From DASTGO01 sp035719045 (GTDB lineage: Bacteria; Actinomycetota; Actinomycetes; Actinomycetales; Kineosporiaceae), in assembly GCA_035719045.1 (NCBI GenBank), contig DASTGO010000052.1, positions 1-13,006 of the forward strand: a stretch of DNA of 13,006 bases. The letters run 5' to 3'. The notes under the pieces are model-generated. The model was not told the origin of the DNA. It saw only the letters and a list, made by a program, of their open reading frames with translations, and searched no databases. Below, one piece after another: positions 7,271 through 13,006 of the stretch (the first letter of the stretch is position 1; the number at the start of each line of letters is the position of its first letter). A program made the position numbers and the translations under genes.

Positions 7271-8680
7271 TCAAGGAGTCTGGAACGACGCGGCGGACGG
7301 GCCGATCGCCGAGGAGCCCGGCCCGGCGGCCCGTTCCCGGACGGTGTCCCCGGTGGCCGGTCTGGCCGTGACCAACGCCGTCTGGGTGAGCAGGTGGATC
7401 GGCTGGTGGGCATCGTAGGTCGTGGCCACGCCGAACCGCAGACGCGCCGTCAGCCGGCGTCCGGCGACGTCCAGGGGCCGGGACAGCCCGGCATGCAGCC
7501 TGGCCACGATGCGGGTGGCGCTGGACTCCAGGACGGGGGTGTCGCACAGCAGCGCGAACCCGTTGCCGATCCGGGCGGCGATGTCACCGGGGCGCAGCAG
7601 CCGTGGCAACCTCCCGGCCAACGCCGCCAGGGCATGGTTCACCGGTGCCGGGCCGGAGGAGGCCTCGGGGTCGCCGAGCTCGTCGACACCGTCCAGCACG
7701 ATCATGATCACGGTGAGAGGCTTGTGATCGCGGGCCGTCCTGGCCATGGCCCTGGTGGCGAGCTCGCCGAAGAGCACGGCATTGGGCAGGCCGGTGAGGG
7801 GGTCGTGCAACTGGTTGCGGCGCAGTTCGTCCAGGAGACGCCGCTGCTCGGTGACGTCGTGCAGGGTGAGCACGACTCCCTCGCGGTGGCCGGCGGACGT
7901 GCGGGCCGGCCGGGCGTTGGCGACCAGGGTCCGTACCCCGTCCCCGGGGGAATCCAGCGTGACCTCCTGGCCGACGACCTCCCTGCCGGAACTGGCCCGC
8001 CACAGGGGGTCCTCCTCCAGGGCCAGCTCCCGGCCGTCACTGCCGCGCAGCCGCGGGGTCGCCGTGTCCGGCCGCTGCGGGGGCAGATGCCGGTCCAGAC
8101 CCAGCCGGCGGGCCTCGGCGTTGGCGAAGCGGATCTGGCCGTCCTCGCCGTAGGCCAGCACCGCGTCCACCAGGCTGTCGGCCACCGCCTCCACGAAACG
8201 TGCTCCCGTCGCTGCTTCGCCCCCGGCCCCGGCCGCCCTCTGCTGGTGGGCGGACAGCACCCGGATCATCAGCCAGCTCTGTACCCTCGCCAGCAACTCC
8301 GTGGCCGCCAAGGGCTTCGCCAGGACGTCATCGGCACCGAGGGCCAGCAACTGGGCACGCCGCAGCGGATCAGCGCCCGAGGCCACCAGCAGGGGAAGCA
8401 CCCCCTCGCCCGTGGTGATCGACCGGATCCGTTCCAGCAGAAGGTCACCGGCCGACGGATCGGCCGCCAGATCCAGTACGACGAGGTCCGGCCGGACGCT
8501 CTGCACGGCGATCACGGGGTCGTGGTGTCCGGCTGCCTCCACGACCCCGGAGAACTGAGCCGAGGCCAGAACGGTCGACAGAGCGGTGACCTCGGCCCGC
8601 TCATCACCGAGGACCAGGATCCGGCTGCCACGCACCAGCGGCTTGAACTGCTCCAGTAGGGCTTCATCGAGAACAGCCAT
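7271..8680 (-). CDS. REC-PAS-degenerate GGDEF protein with retained I-site
   Basis: A 469-residue protein. REC (about 20-125) has D26/E27, phospho-acceptor D70, S101 and K122. A PAS-like domain spans about 163-279 and ends in LHDVTEQRRLLDEL. The GGDEF fold (about 290-447) is recognisable from LHDPLTGLPN (291-300), but the signature is GNGFA (372-376) and the metal-binding DLDxFK segment is VLDGVD. The first Asp, the Lys and the ND Asn are lost, so cyclase activity is not expected. RPGD (363-366) lies exactly five residues before GNGFA, the canonical I-site position, so it may bind c-di-GMP as an effector. I chose the ATG at 8680 because AGGAGG precedes it at ideal spacing; an upstream start at 8779 would add 33 Arg/Ser-rich residues. 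It probably heads an operon with the GGDEF-EAL gene. Confidence 0.9.
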   Translation of the reverse strand: MAVLDEALLEQFKPLVRGSRILVLGDERAEVTALSTVLASAQFSGVVEAAGHHDPVIAVQSVRPDLVVLDLAADPSAGDLLLERIRSITTGEGVLPLLVASGADPLRRAQLLALGADDVLAKPLAATELLARVQSWLMIRVLSAHQQRAAGAGGEAATGARFVEAVADSLVDAVLAYGEDGQIRFANAEARRLGLDRHLPPQRPDTATPRLRGSDGRELALEEDPLWRASSGREVVGQEVTLDSPGDGVRTLVANARPARTSAGHREGVVLTLHDVTEQRRLLDELRRNQLHDPLTGLPNAVLFGELATRAMARTARDHKPLTVIMIVLDGVDELGDPEASSGPAPVNHALAALAGRLPRLLRPGDIAARIGNGFALLCDTPVLESSATRIVARLHAGLSRPLDVAGRRLTARLRFGVATTYDAHQPIHLLTQTALVTARPATGDTVRERAAGPGSSAIGPSAASFQTP

Positions 8681-8714
8681 GGCGGCCCTCCTCATCACGC
8701 TGAGAGATCGGGCG

Positions 8715-8729
8715 GAGGTCGCTGACCTC
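8715..8729. promoter_or_regulatory. Inverted repeat GAGGTC-GCT-GACCTC near the degenerate GGDEF start
   Basis: A perfect dyad with 6-bp arms and a 3-base centre, 35-49 bases upstream of the ATG at 8680. It could be an operator or a leader hairpin of the minus-strand transcript. The structure is seen; its function is a guess. Confidence 0.35.
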
Positions 8730-8770
8730 GACCGCAGCGGATGCCTTCTCCGGCGCGGGATCTCCAGCAC

Positions 8771-8808
8771 GGCGTGCACGACACGCCTACCTGACTCGTT
8801 GATCAGGT
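8771..8808. promoter_or_regulatory. Two adjacent inverted repeats upstream of the degenerate GGDEF gene
   Basis: GGCGTG/CACGCC (8771-8776, 8782-8787) is followed at once by ACCTGA/TCAGGT (8789-8794, 8803-8808). Both lie 91-128 bases upstream of the gene start at 8680. CCTGAC recurs at 8824-8829 and 8842-8847. They may be binding sites of a regulator or structures of the 3' end of the STAS-like transcript. Confidence 0.35.
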
Positions 8809-8935
8809 TCCTGTGGGCTCAGTCCTGACTTTGCTTCTCACCCTGACACAGCACGCCTCGCGGGAACAGAGACGCAGGCCCCCCACGCGCCCGGGTCCTG
8901 CCTGCATCCCAGGGCGCAGAACGGATCCGGTGGCA

Positions 8936-8947
8936 CCGACCGGTCGG
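8936..8947. repeat. Perfect 12-bp palindrome after the STAS-like gene
   Basis: CCGACCGGTCGG is fully palindromic and lies eight bases beyond the stop of the minus-strand STAS-like gene. It has no loop, so it is a poor terminator hairpin by itself. It may be a protein-binding site or part of a larger fold with the GGTGGCACC just before it. Confidence 0.35.
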
Positions 8948-8954
8948 GTCGGGG

Positions 8955-9386
8955 TCAGGCGAACCGGGCGGCCTGCCAGATCGGGGTCAGGGTCTCGAAC
9001 GGTTCGACCCCGTGCCGGATCCAGGCCAGGGCGGCGGCTTCCCAGTCAGGGTGACGGCCGTCGACGAACCGCTCGCCGGTTCCCGGCAGGTAGCTGTGCA
9101 CCAGCCGCATCAGCCGGCGGGCGGTGATCTGGTCCGCGACGATGGCCGCCGACCGGTGCAGGCCCCATTTCCGGATCACGGCCGCGGCGTCCCGCAGCGC
9201 GTGGGTGACCTCCTGGTCGCGCCCCGCCTGAGGATCCTGACGCAGATCGACCAACTGGCCGAACGCGGTGCGGCCGGCGACCGCCCCCTCCACCGCCGGC
9301 ACCCAGCCCTGAATGTCGCTCACCGTCACCGGGTCGAGAAACACCGCGCGGTACCCGTAGTCCGTCGGCTCAGTGATGATCGGCAT
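8955..9386 (-). CDS. Small SpoIIAA/STAS-like protein
   Basis: A 143-residue soluble protein. Visible features are an N-terminal strand pair (DYGYRAVFLDPVTVSDI), an alternating strand/helix stretch FGQLVDLRQDP (42-52), a helix with RDAAAVIRKWG (65-75), a hydrophobic strand SAAIVADQITARRLMRLV (79-96) and a closing ERFVDGRHPDWEAAALAWI (105-123). This resembles small SpoIIAA-like or STAS/SEC14-type proteins, which have an ERxF-like element followed by D..EAL.WL. I cannot point to a conserved phosphorylatable Ser, so an anti-anti-sigma role is unproven. The ATG at 9386 has GGGGAG five to six bases upstream. It lies on the same strand as, and 274 bp from, the degenerate GGDEF gene, and is divergent from the MCP gene. 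The coding call is strong; the family call is moderate. Confidence 0.65.
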   Translation of the reverse strand: MPIITEPTDYGYRAVFLDPVTVSDIQGWVPAVEGAVAGRTAFGQLVDLRQDPQAGRDQEVTHALRDAAAVIRKWGLHRSAAIVADQITARRLMRLVHSYLPGTGERFVDGRHPDWEAAALAWIRHGVEPFETLTPIWQAARFA

Positions 9387-9449
9387 GACTGCTCCCCGTG
9401 TGACCTGGTCCCGGCCGGGCCGCTCGCCCGGTCACTGACAACCTCGGGG

Positions 9450-9505
9450 ACCTGTCACAGGGCCTTGACCCGCCCCCCGGGTGACTACCTGTCGGTAGAC
9501 CTGTC
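9450..9505. promoter_or_regulatory. Three direct ACCTGTC heptamers with a dyad
   Basis: ACCTGTC occurs at 9450-9456, 9487-9493 and 9499-9505. The outer two extend to the 10-mer GACCTGTCAC. The middle copy overlaps a perfect dyad CTACC-TGTC-GGTAG (9485-9498). Several copies in one orientation within 56 bases of a divergent spacer suggest binding sites for one regulator of the STAS-like gene, the MCP gene or both. Function is inferred. Confidence 0.4.
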
Positions 9506-9661
9506 ACCGTGGCCGATCGCGGGTCCGTCCCGGCTGCCGCGGCGGAGGCCGACAGCCGGACGGGCGTCAGCCATCCGGGGAGAAGCCCTCACGCACCGCG
9601 CCCCTGGACGCACCGGCAGGCCACGCTCATTCCCTCGCACCGCGCAGGGTTGCCGCTACGG

Positions 9662-9690
9662 CTCAGGCGCGGGCCCGGCCCGGCCGATGA
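9662..9690 (+). promoter_or_regulatory. FliA (sigma-28)-like promoter for the chemoreceptor
   Basis: CTCA at 9662-9665 and GCCGATGA at 9683-9690 are separated by 17 bases. The -10 part differs from the enterobacterial FliA consensus GCCGATAA at one base. The CTCA plus GCCGA arrangement with 15-17 spacing is the form I recall for motile actinomycetes such as Actinoplanes. It lies about 50 bases ahead of the MCP start and in the right orientation. I did not see the motif ahead of other genes in the window. Not experimentally shown. Confidence 0.55.
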
Positions 9691-9742
9691 AGAGCGGGGG
9701 AATGCTCACAGGTACACCCGTCGATCGTCGGAGGAGCCACAG

Positions 9743-11308
9743 ATGTCCGTGGGCAGGAGCATTGGCGGCAAGGTGGTCGCTTCGTACGTTCTGCTCATCG
9801 GCCTGTTCCTGGTCACCGGACTGATCCTGGCCTCGAGTCTGGCCTCGCTGAACTCCCGGGTGAGCGCGGTGAACACGCGGGACATCGCGCCCCTGTCCCG
9901 GCTGCGCACGGCTGAGAACGAGATCAACCAGGTCACCATCATCGGGTTCGCGGCGGCCCTGACCACCGACCCGAAAGCCGCCGAGAGTCTCCTGTCGGAC
10001 GTGCCGAAGGAGAAGACCCAGATCCAGAGTGACCTCGACACGATGGTGGCTCTGACCCCCCGGGAACTGCGGGGCCGCGCCCAGGCGGTCCTTGCGGCGT
10101 ACAAGACGTACCTGACGGCTGACGCCGCCTATCGGGAGGGCGCGACCACAGCCCAGGCGAAGACCCTGGAGGAGACCGCGACCAACTCGTACGTCGCCCT
10201 GATGGCCGCGTTCGACAGCACCGCGAAGTCCTACGCCGACGACGCCAGCGCCCAGAACTCCGCGGTGAACGCCGAATACCGTCGATCCATGCTCCTCGCC
10301 GTCGGCTTCCTCCTCGCGACCCTCGTGCTCGCCGTGGTGATCGCTCTCGGTCTGCTCCGGTCCCTGCGCAGGCGCACGGCCGCCGTCCTGGAGACGCTGG
10401 ACCGCATGGCGAACGGTGACCTGTCGGGCACGGCCCAGGCCGAGGGGTCCGACGAGATCGCGGCGATGGCCTCGGCGCTCAACTCCGGGTTGTCGTCCGT
10501 TCGCGGGGCCATCGACCAGGTGAAGCACTCTGCCTCCCAACTGGCCGACTCCGCCGCCGGGCTGAGCCACAGCGCCGACGAGACCAACGCCTCCGTCCGA
10601 CGGTCGGCCGACGCGGTGGACGTGCTGGCCTCCAGCGCCGAACAGGTCACCGCGACGGTCGGCACGGTGGCGTCCAGCACGGAGGAGCTCAGCTCCTCCA
10701 TCCGCGAGATCTCCGCCAATGCCCAGGAGGCGGCCAGGGTCGTCGGCCAGGCGGTCGGCGTCGTGGAGAGCACGAACGCAACGATCGCCCAGCTGGGCAA
10801 CAGCTCCGAGGAGATCGGCAACGTGATCCAGGTGATCCAGTCGATCGCGGCCCAGACCAGCCTGCTCGCGCTCAACGCCACCATCGAGGCCGCCAGGGCA
10901 GGTGAGGCCGGACGGGGGTTCGCCGTCGTCGCGGGCGAGGTGAAGGACCTCGCCCGGGAGACGGCGGAGGCCACCGACAGCGTCATCAGCCGGGTCCAGG
11001 CGATCCAGCAGGACACCGAGGGCGCCATCCGGGCGATCGCCGAGATCGGCGACATCATGCAGCAGGTCAACCACTTCCAGAGCAGCATCGCCGCCGCGGT
11101 CGAGGAGCAGAGCGTCACCACCGACTCCATGAGCGGCGGGATCATCGACGTCCTGCGCGTCGTGAAGGAGATCGGAGACACCCTGCAGGAGGTCTCCTCC
11201 GAGGCGCAGGCCAGCGCCCATGCGGTCGCCGAGACCAAGGACCTCGCCGCGCAGGTCACCGGCATGGGAGATCAGCTCCGCGGCGCGGTGTCGACGTTCC
11301 GGCTGTAG
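9743..11308 (+). CDS. Methyl-accepting chemotaxis protein
   Basis: A 521-residue membrane chemoreceptor. TM1 is at about 12-33 (VVASYVLLIGLFLVTGLILA), a helical extracytoplasmic domain of about 150 residues fits a four-helix-bundle sensor, and TM2 is at about 183-205. HAMP follows (about 206-258, with MANGDLSG and DEIAAMASALN). The signalling coiled coil runs from about 260 to 520 with the invariant hairpin tip around 360-405, including QTSLLALNATIEAARAGE and GRGFAVVAGEVKDLA. The arms are roughly equal, about 18 heptads each, which would put it near the 36-heptad class. The ATG at 9743 has GGAGGAG six bases upstream, so start choice is firm. There is no CheR-docking pentapeptide at the C-terminus (STFRL). 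No che gene is in the window, so it is an orphan receptor here. A FliA-like promoter lies upstream, consistent with flagellar regulation. The ligand is unknown. Confidence 0.95.
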   Translation: MSVGRSIGGKVVASYVLLIGLFLVTGLILASSLASLNSRVSAVNTRDIAPLSRLRTAENEINQVTIIGFAAALTTDPKAAESLLSDVPKEKTQIQSDLDTMVALTPRELRGRAQAVLAAYKTYLTADAAYREGATTAQAKTLEETATNSYVALMAAFDSTAKSYADDASAQNSAVNAEYRRSMLLAVGFLLATLVLAVVIALGLLRSLRRRTAAVLETLDRMANGDLSGTAQAEGSDEIAAMASALNSGLSSVRGAIDQVKHSASQLADSAAGLSHSADETNASVRRSADAVDVLASSAEQVTATVGTVASSTEELSSSIREISANAQEAARVVGQAVGVVESTNATIAQLGNSSEEIGNVIQVIQSIAAQTSLLALNATIEAARAGEAGRGFAVVAGEVKDLARETAEATDSVISRVQAIQQDTEGAIRAIAEIGDIMQQVNHFQSSIAAAVEEQSVTTDSMSGGIIDVLRVVKEIGDTLQEVSSEAQASAHAVAETKDLAAQVTGMGDQLRGAVSTFRL

Positions 11309-11318
11309 CGGCCGGCGC

Positions 11319-11360
11319 CGCCGGGTTCACCCTCCTCAGTCGCCGGGTTCGCCCTCCTCA
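11319..11360. repeat. Near-perfect 20-bp direct repeat with 22-bp period
   Basis: The two copies (11319-11338 and 11341-11360) differ at one base (A11329 versus G11351). The second copy includes the TGA stop of the minus-strand FHA gene, so the segment just downstream of that gene looks like a duplication of its last bases, adding a second in-phase-looking TGA at 11338-11336. It fills most of the 49-bp gap between the convergent MCP and FHA genes. A short GCGGC/GCCGC hairpin (11308-11312, 11317-11321) adjoins it. Confidence 0.8.
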
Positions 11361-12059
11361 ACGGTTGCGACGGCGCGCCGCGAGCCAGGACCGCACCCGC
11401 CCCACGAGAGCCGGCCCACCACCGTGACCCGACGTCGGGGCCGAGGTTCCCGGACTCGTCACCCGCGCGCTCCCCGGCTGCACGTGACCGCCCGGGTCGG
11501 CCGCGGGACCCGGCTCCGCCGTGGACGGGTGGGGTGGCACCTCCGCCGGATTCTGGTGGAAGACCATGCTGAACTTGCCGATCTGGATGCGGTCACCGGT
11601 ACGCAGCACCGCGGCGTTGACATCCAGCCCGTTGACATAGGTGCCGTTGAGGCTGCCCAGGTCCTGCACCCGGAACTCGCTGCCTCTGCGCTCGAACACG
11701 GCATGTGCCCGCGACACCGTGGCATGGTCGAGGAAGATGTCGGATCCGGGGCGACGGCCCACCGTCGTCCGGTCGGTGTTCAGCAGGACACGGGCCGTGT
11801 GCTCTCCGGTCCCCACCCTCAACAGGGCCGAGGTCGCCGGAAGCCGGCTGATCGCCTCCAGCCACTCCCGGTCCTGCTCGGCGTCCTCCGCCCGGGCGGT
11901 ACGGGCCGGGCCGGGGCCGAATGCCGTGCCCAGGAACAGCGTCGTGGTCGTCGCAGGCTCCGCCGCCGGGTGACCGGCCGCCGACCCGGAGGCCACGTCG
12001 GCGGCAGCAGGCACCGCCCCCGCTCCACCGTGGGGTTCCGTCTGCCCGGACGCGTTCAC
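11358..12059 (-). CDS. GarA-like FHA domain protein
   Basis: A 233-residue cytoplasmic phosphothreonine-binding protein. The FHA domain (about 77-168) has GRRPGSDIFLD (101-111), VSRAHA (S116, R117, H119), SLNGTYVNG (136-144) and GDRIQIGKF. The stretch LPATSALLRV just ahead and the FHA core closely resemble mycobacterial GarA/OdhI, which bind their own phosphorylated N-terminal Thr and control 2-oxoglutarate metabolism. Here the GarA ETTS phospho-motif is replaced by ATTTTLF (37-42), which could serve the same role. A Pro/Gly/Ser-rich C-terminal extension of about 60 residues ending in a basic tail (LAARRRNR) is not in GarA. I chose the GTG at 12059, preceded by GAGGAGG at five bases and lying downstream of a TAGGAT -10 element; the GTG at 12125 lies upstream of that element. 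A paralogue of GarA is as likely as GarA itself. Confidence 0.85.
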   Translation of the reverse strand: MNASGQTEPHGGAGAVPAAADVASGSAAGHPAAEPATTTTLFLGTAFGPGPARTARAEDAEQDREWLEAISRLPATSALLRVGTGEHTARVLLNTDRTTVGRRPGSDIFLDHATVSRAHAVFERRGSEFRVQDLGSLNGTYVNGLDVNAAVLRTGDRIQIGKFSMVFHQNPAEVPPHPSTAEPGPAADPGGHVQPGSARVTSPGTSAPTSGHGGGPALVGRVRSWLAARRRNR

Positions 12060-12111
12060 GTCAGCCTCCTCGCACCGCCGGGTCGCCACCTCCGCCCTCA
12101 CGGTTGCGGGA

Positions 12112-12141
12112 ATCCTATTCGTCACGGTCAGGTCAGATCAG
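12112..12141 (-). promoter_or_regulatory. Putative promoter of the FHA gene
   Basis: On the minus strand TAGGAT (12117-12112) is a close match to the actinobacterial -10 element. CTGATC (12141-12136), 18 bases upstream, is a weak -35. Three 5-bp units, TGATC-TGACC-TGACC (12140-12126), overlap and follow the -35 and might bind a regulator. Transcription from here would start about 45 bases before the GTG at 12059. Confidence 0.45.
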
Positions 12142-12159
12142 ACCCGGTGGTCGTCGAGC

Positions 12160-12195
12160 CCGCCTGCTGCCCGCACCGCGGCCGGCAGCAGGCGG
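12160..12195 (-). terminator. Hairpin terminator directly after the TPR gene
   Basis: Positions 12160-12171 and 12184-12195 form a perfect 12-bp stem (core GCCTGCTGCC / GGCAGCAGGC) with a 12-nt loop. The stem begins one base after the TPR stop codon (12199-12197). It separates the TPR gene from the FHA gene on the same strand, so the two are probably not cotranscribed. Confidence 0.8.
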
Positions 12196-12196
12196 C

Positions 12197-13006
12197 TCAC
12201 CGGCCCTTCCAGCTCCGCAGGAGTTCGGCGATGGTCACCGTGTCCGGGTGGTCGGGTCCCAGCAGCCGCTCACGTCCGGCGAGCACGCGCTCGAGGAGTT
12301 CGCGGGCCTCCTTGGTGCGCCCGGCACGGTGGTAGGAGGCGGCGAGCCCGGCCTGGGCGGTCAGGGTGGTCGGGTGGCGGGGGCCGAACAGCCGGGCGTG
12401 GTCGGCGGTCTCCTTCTCCTCGATGGCGACGGCTTCGTCGGCCCGTCCGGCGCGCCAGAACGACGCCGCGAGGTTCGCCCGGATGGTGAGGGTCGACGGG
12501 TCGTCCGGGCCGAGGATCGCCTCCCGCTCCTGGGCGACCCGCTCCAGGATCGCGATCGCCTCGTCGGTCCGGCCGGCCTGCCAGTAGGACACCGCGAGAC
12601 TGGCGTGGGTGGTCAGGGTGGAGGGGTGTTCGGGGCCGAGCACCTTCACCGCCTGGGCCGCGATCTTCTCCAGGATCGCGGTGGCCTCGTCCGGCCGGCC
12701 TGCCTGCCGGTAGGAGGCGGCGAGGTTGGCCTGGACGGTGAGGGTGTCGGGGTGGTCGGGTCCCAGGACCCGCAGCCGGTCGGCGGCCAGCTTCTCCTCG
12801 ATCGCGATCGCCTCCTGGCTGCGCCCGGCCTGCCAGTGGGCGACGGCCAGGTTCGCCTGGGCGGCCAGGGCGCAGGCGTGCCGGGGACCCAGATGCCGTC
12901 CTGCCCCGGCCCCCACCTGCTGCCAGTGCGCCACGGCCGCGGTGTGCAGCCCCCGGTGCAGCAGGTCCAGGCCGACCTGCTCGATCAGGGGGAGTTCGTG
13001 GTCGTC
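12197..13006 (-). CDS. Tetratricopeptide repeat protein, C-terminal part (partial)
   Basis: The frame is open from the window edge to the TGA at 12199-12197, giving 269 residues of a longer protein whose N-terminus is outside. It begins with DDHELPLIEQVGLDLLHRGL and continues into five full 42-residue TPR units of the kinesin-light-chain type (TPR_10/TPR_12). Each reads roughly LGPxHPxTLTxxANLAxSYxQAGRxDEAIAILEK, and a final half unit ends LLRSWKGR. A GTG at 12934 could be read as a start, but the TPR-like helix AAVAHWQQVG spans it and I see no ribosome binding site. In actinobacteria such C-terminal arrays often follow NB-ARC/STAND ATPases, TIR, CHAT or SARP domains. Which, if any, applies cannot be seen here. 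Moderate conservation between repeats argues against very recent amplification. Confidence 0.9.
   Translation of the reverse strand, partial: DDHELPLIEQVGLDLLHRGLHTAAVAHWQQVGAGAGRHLGPRHACALAAQANLAVAHWQAGRSQEAIAIEEKLAADRLRVLGPDHPDTLTVQANLAASYRQAGRPDEATAILEKIAAQAVKVLGPEHPSTLTTHASLAVSYWQAGRTDEAIAILERVAQEREAILGPDDPSTLTIRANLAASFWRAGRADEAVAIEEKETADHARLFGPRHPTTLTAQAGLAASYHRAGRTKEARELLERVLAGRERLLGPDHPDTVTIAELLRSWKGR
12200..12892 (-). repeat. 126-bp coding tandem repeats (TPR units)
   Basis: Five full units of 126 bp (12892-12767, 12766-12641, 12640-12515, 12514-12389, 12388-12263) and a 63-bp partial unit (12262-12200). Each encodes one 42-residue TPR starting at LGP or FGP. The units are similar but not identical in DNA, and the spacing is exact, with no insertion between them. 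Confidence 0.9.

Larger units (their letters stand above)
9387..9742. other. 356-bp divergent regulatory spacer
   Basis: This gap separates the STAS-like gene (-) from the chemoreceptor (+). I see no gene in it. It contains three ACCTGTC heptamers (9450-9505), a dyad CTACC-TGTC-GGTAG (9485-9498), a wider GTGACC/GGTCAC pair (9400-9405, 9430-9435), a FliA-like promoter (9662-9690) and the GGAGGAG ribosome binding site of the MCP (9730-9736). The plus-strand frame that stays open from 9509 is Pro/Arg-rich and lacks a ribosome binding site, so I treat it as non-coding. Confidence 0.65.

Noticed and set aside
7115..8659. Open frame of 514 codons antisense to the degenerate GGDEF gene
   Set aside because: Shadow of a gene with clear REC and PAS domains; no motif of its own.
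9656..11221. Long open frame antisense to the chemoreceptor (521 codons)
   Set aside because: Gly/Asp/Arg/His-rich composition with no domain; it mirrors the codon bias of the MCP gene, which has full domain support.
12200..12892. Regular 126-bp repeats as a CRISPR or satellite array
   Set aside because: They are coding TPR units in one uninterrupted frame with diverged DNA and no spacer.

Overview
The window is high-GC DNA with actinobacterial hallmarks: an XRE/DUF5753 regulator overlapped by a DUF397 gene, a GarA-like FHA protein, strong GGAGG-type ribosome binding sites and frequent GTG starts. A methyl-accepting chemotaxis protein (MCP) preceded by a FliA-like promoter suggests a motile actinomycete (Kineosporiales- or Micromonosporales-like). 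This is inference; nothing here names a species.

Layout. 1-271: N-terminus of an unrecognised protein on the minus strand. 272-669: non-coding, with a hairpin and a 12-bp palindrome. 670-1748: XRE/DUF5753 regulator plus DUF397 partner, closed by a strong terminator at 1797-1838. 1930-3330 (-) and 3481-4107 (+): a divergent pair, a soluble GAF-like histidine kinase and a stand-alone MEDS-domain protein, sharing a 150-bp spacer with tandem repeats. 4185-7187 (-): a 1000-residue REC-PAS-PAS-PAS-GGDEF-EAL protein with every c-di-GMP catalytic residue I could check. 7271-8680 (-): REC-PAS-GGDEF protein whose active site is lost (GNGFA) but whose inhibitory RxxD site is kept at canonical spacing. 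8955-9386 (-): small SpoIIAA/STAS-like protein. 9743-11308 (+): MCP. 11358-12059 (-): GarA-like FHA protein. 12197-13006 (-): C-terminal TPR array of a protein that begins outside the window.

How they may work together. Positions 1930-11308 read as a signalling island: a kinase with no receiver of its own, a MEDS sensor, two receiver proteins with c-di-GMP output domains, a STAS-like protein and a chemoreceptor. The simplest model is that the kinase, perhaps informed by the MEDS protein, phosphorylates one or both receivers; the GGDEF-EAL protein sets c-di-GMP; and the degenerate GGDEF protein reads it through its I-site, with the chemoreceptor tying the cluster to motility. All links between the genes are inferred from proximity and domain logic.

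I see no CRISPR array, tRNA, rRNA, transposase or phage gene, and no clearly unprecedented system. The most interesting point is the enzyme/receptor-like GGDEF pair, followed by the FliA-like promoter and the MEDS/kinase pair.
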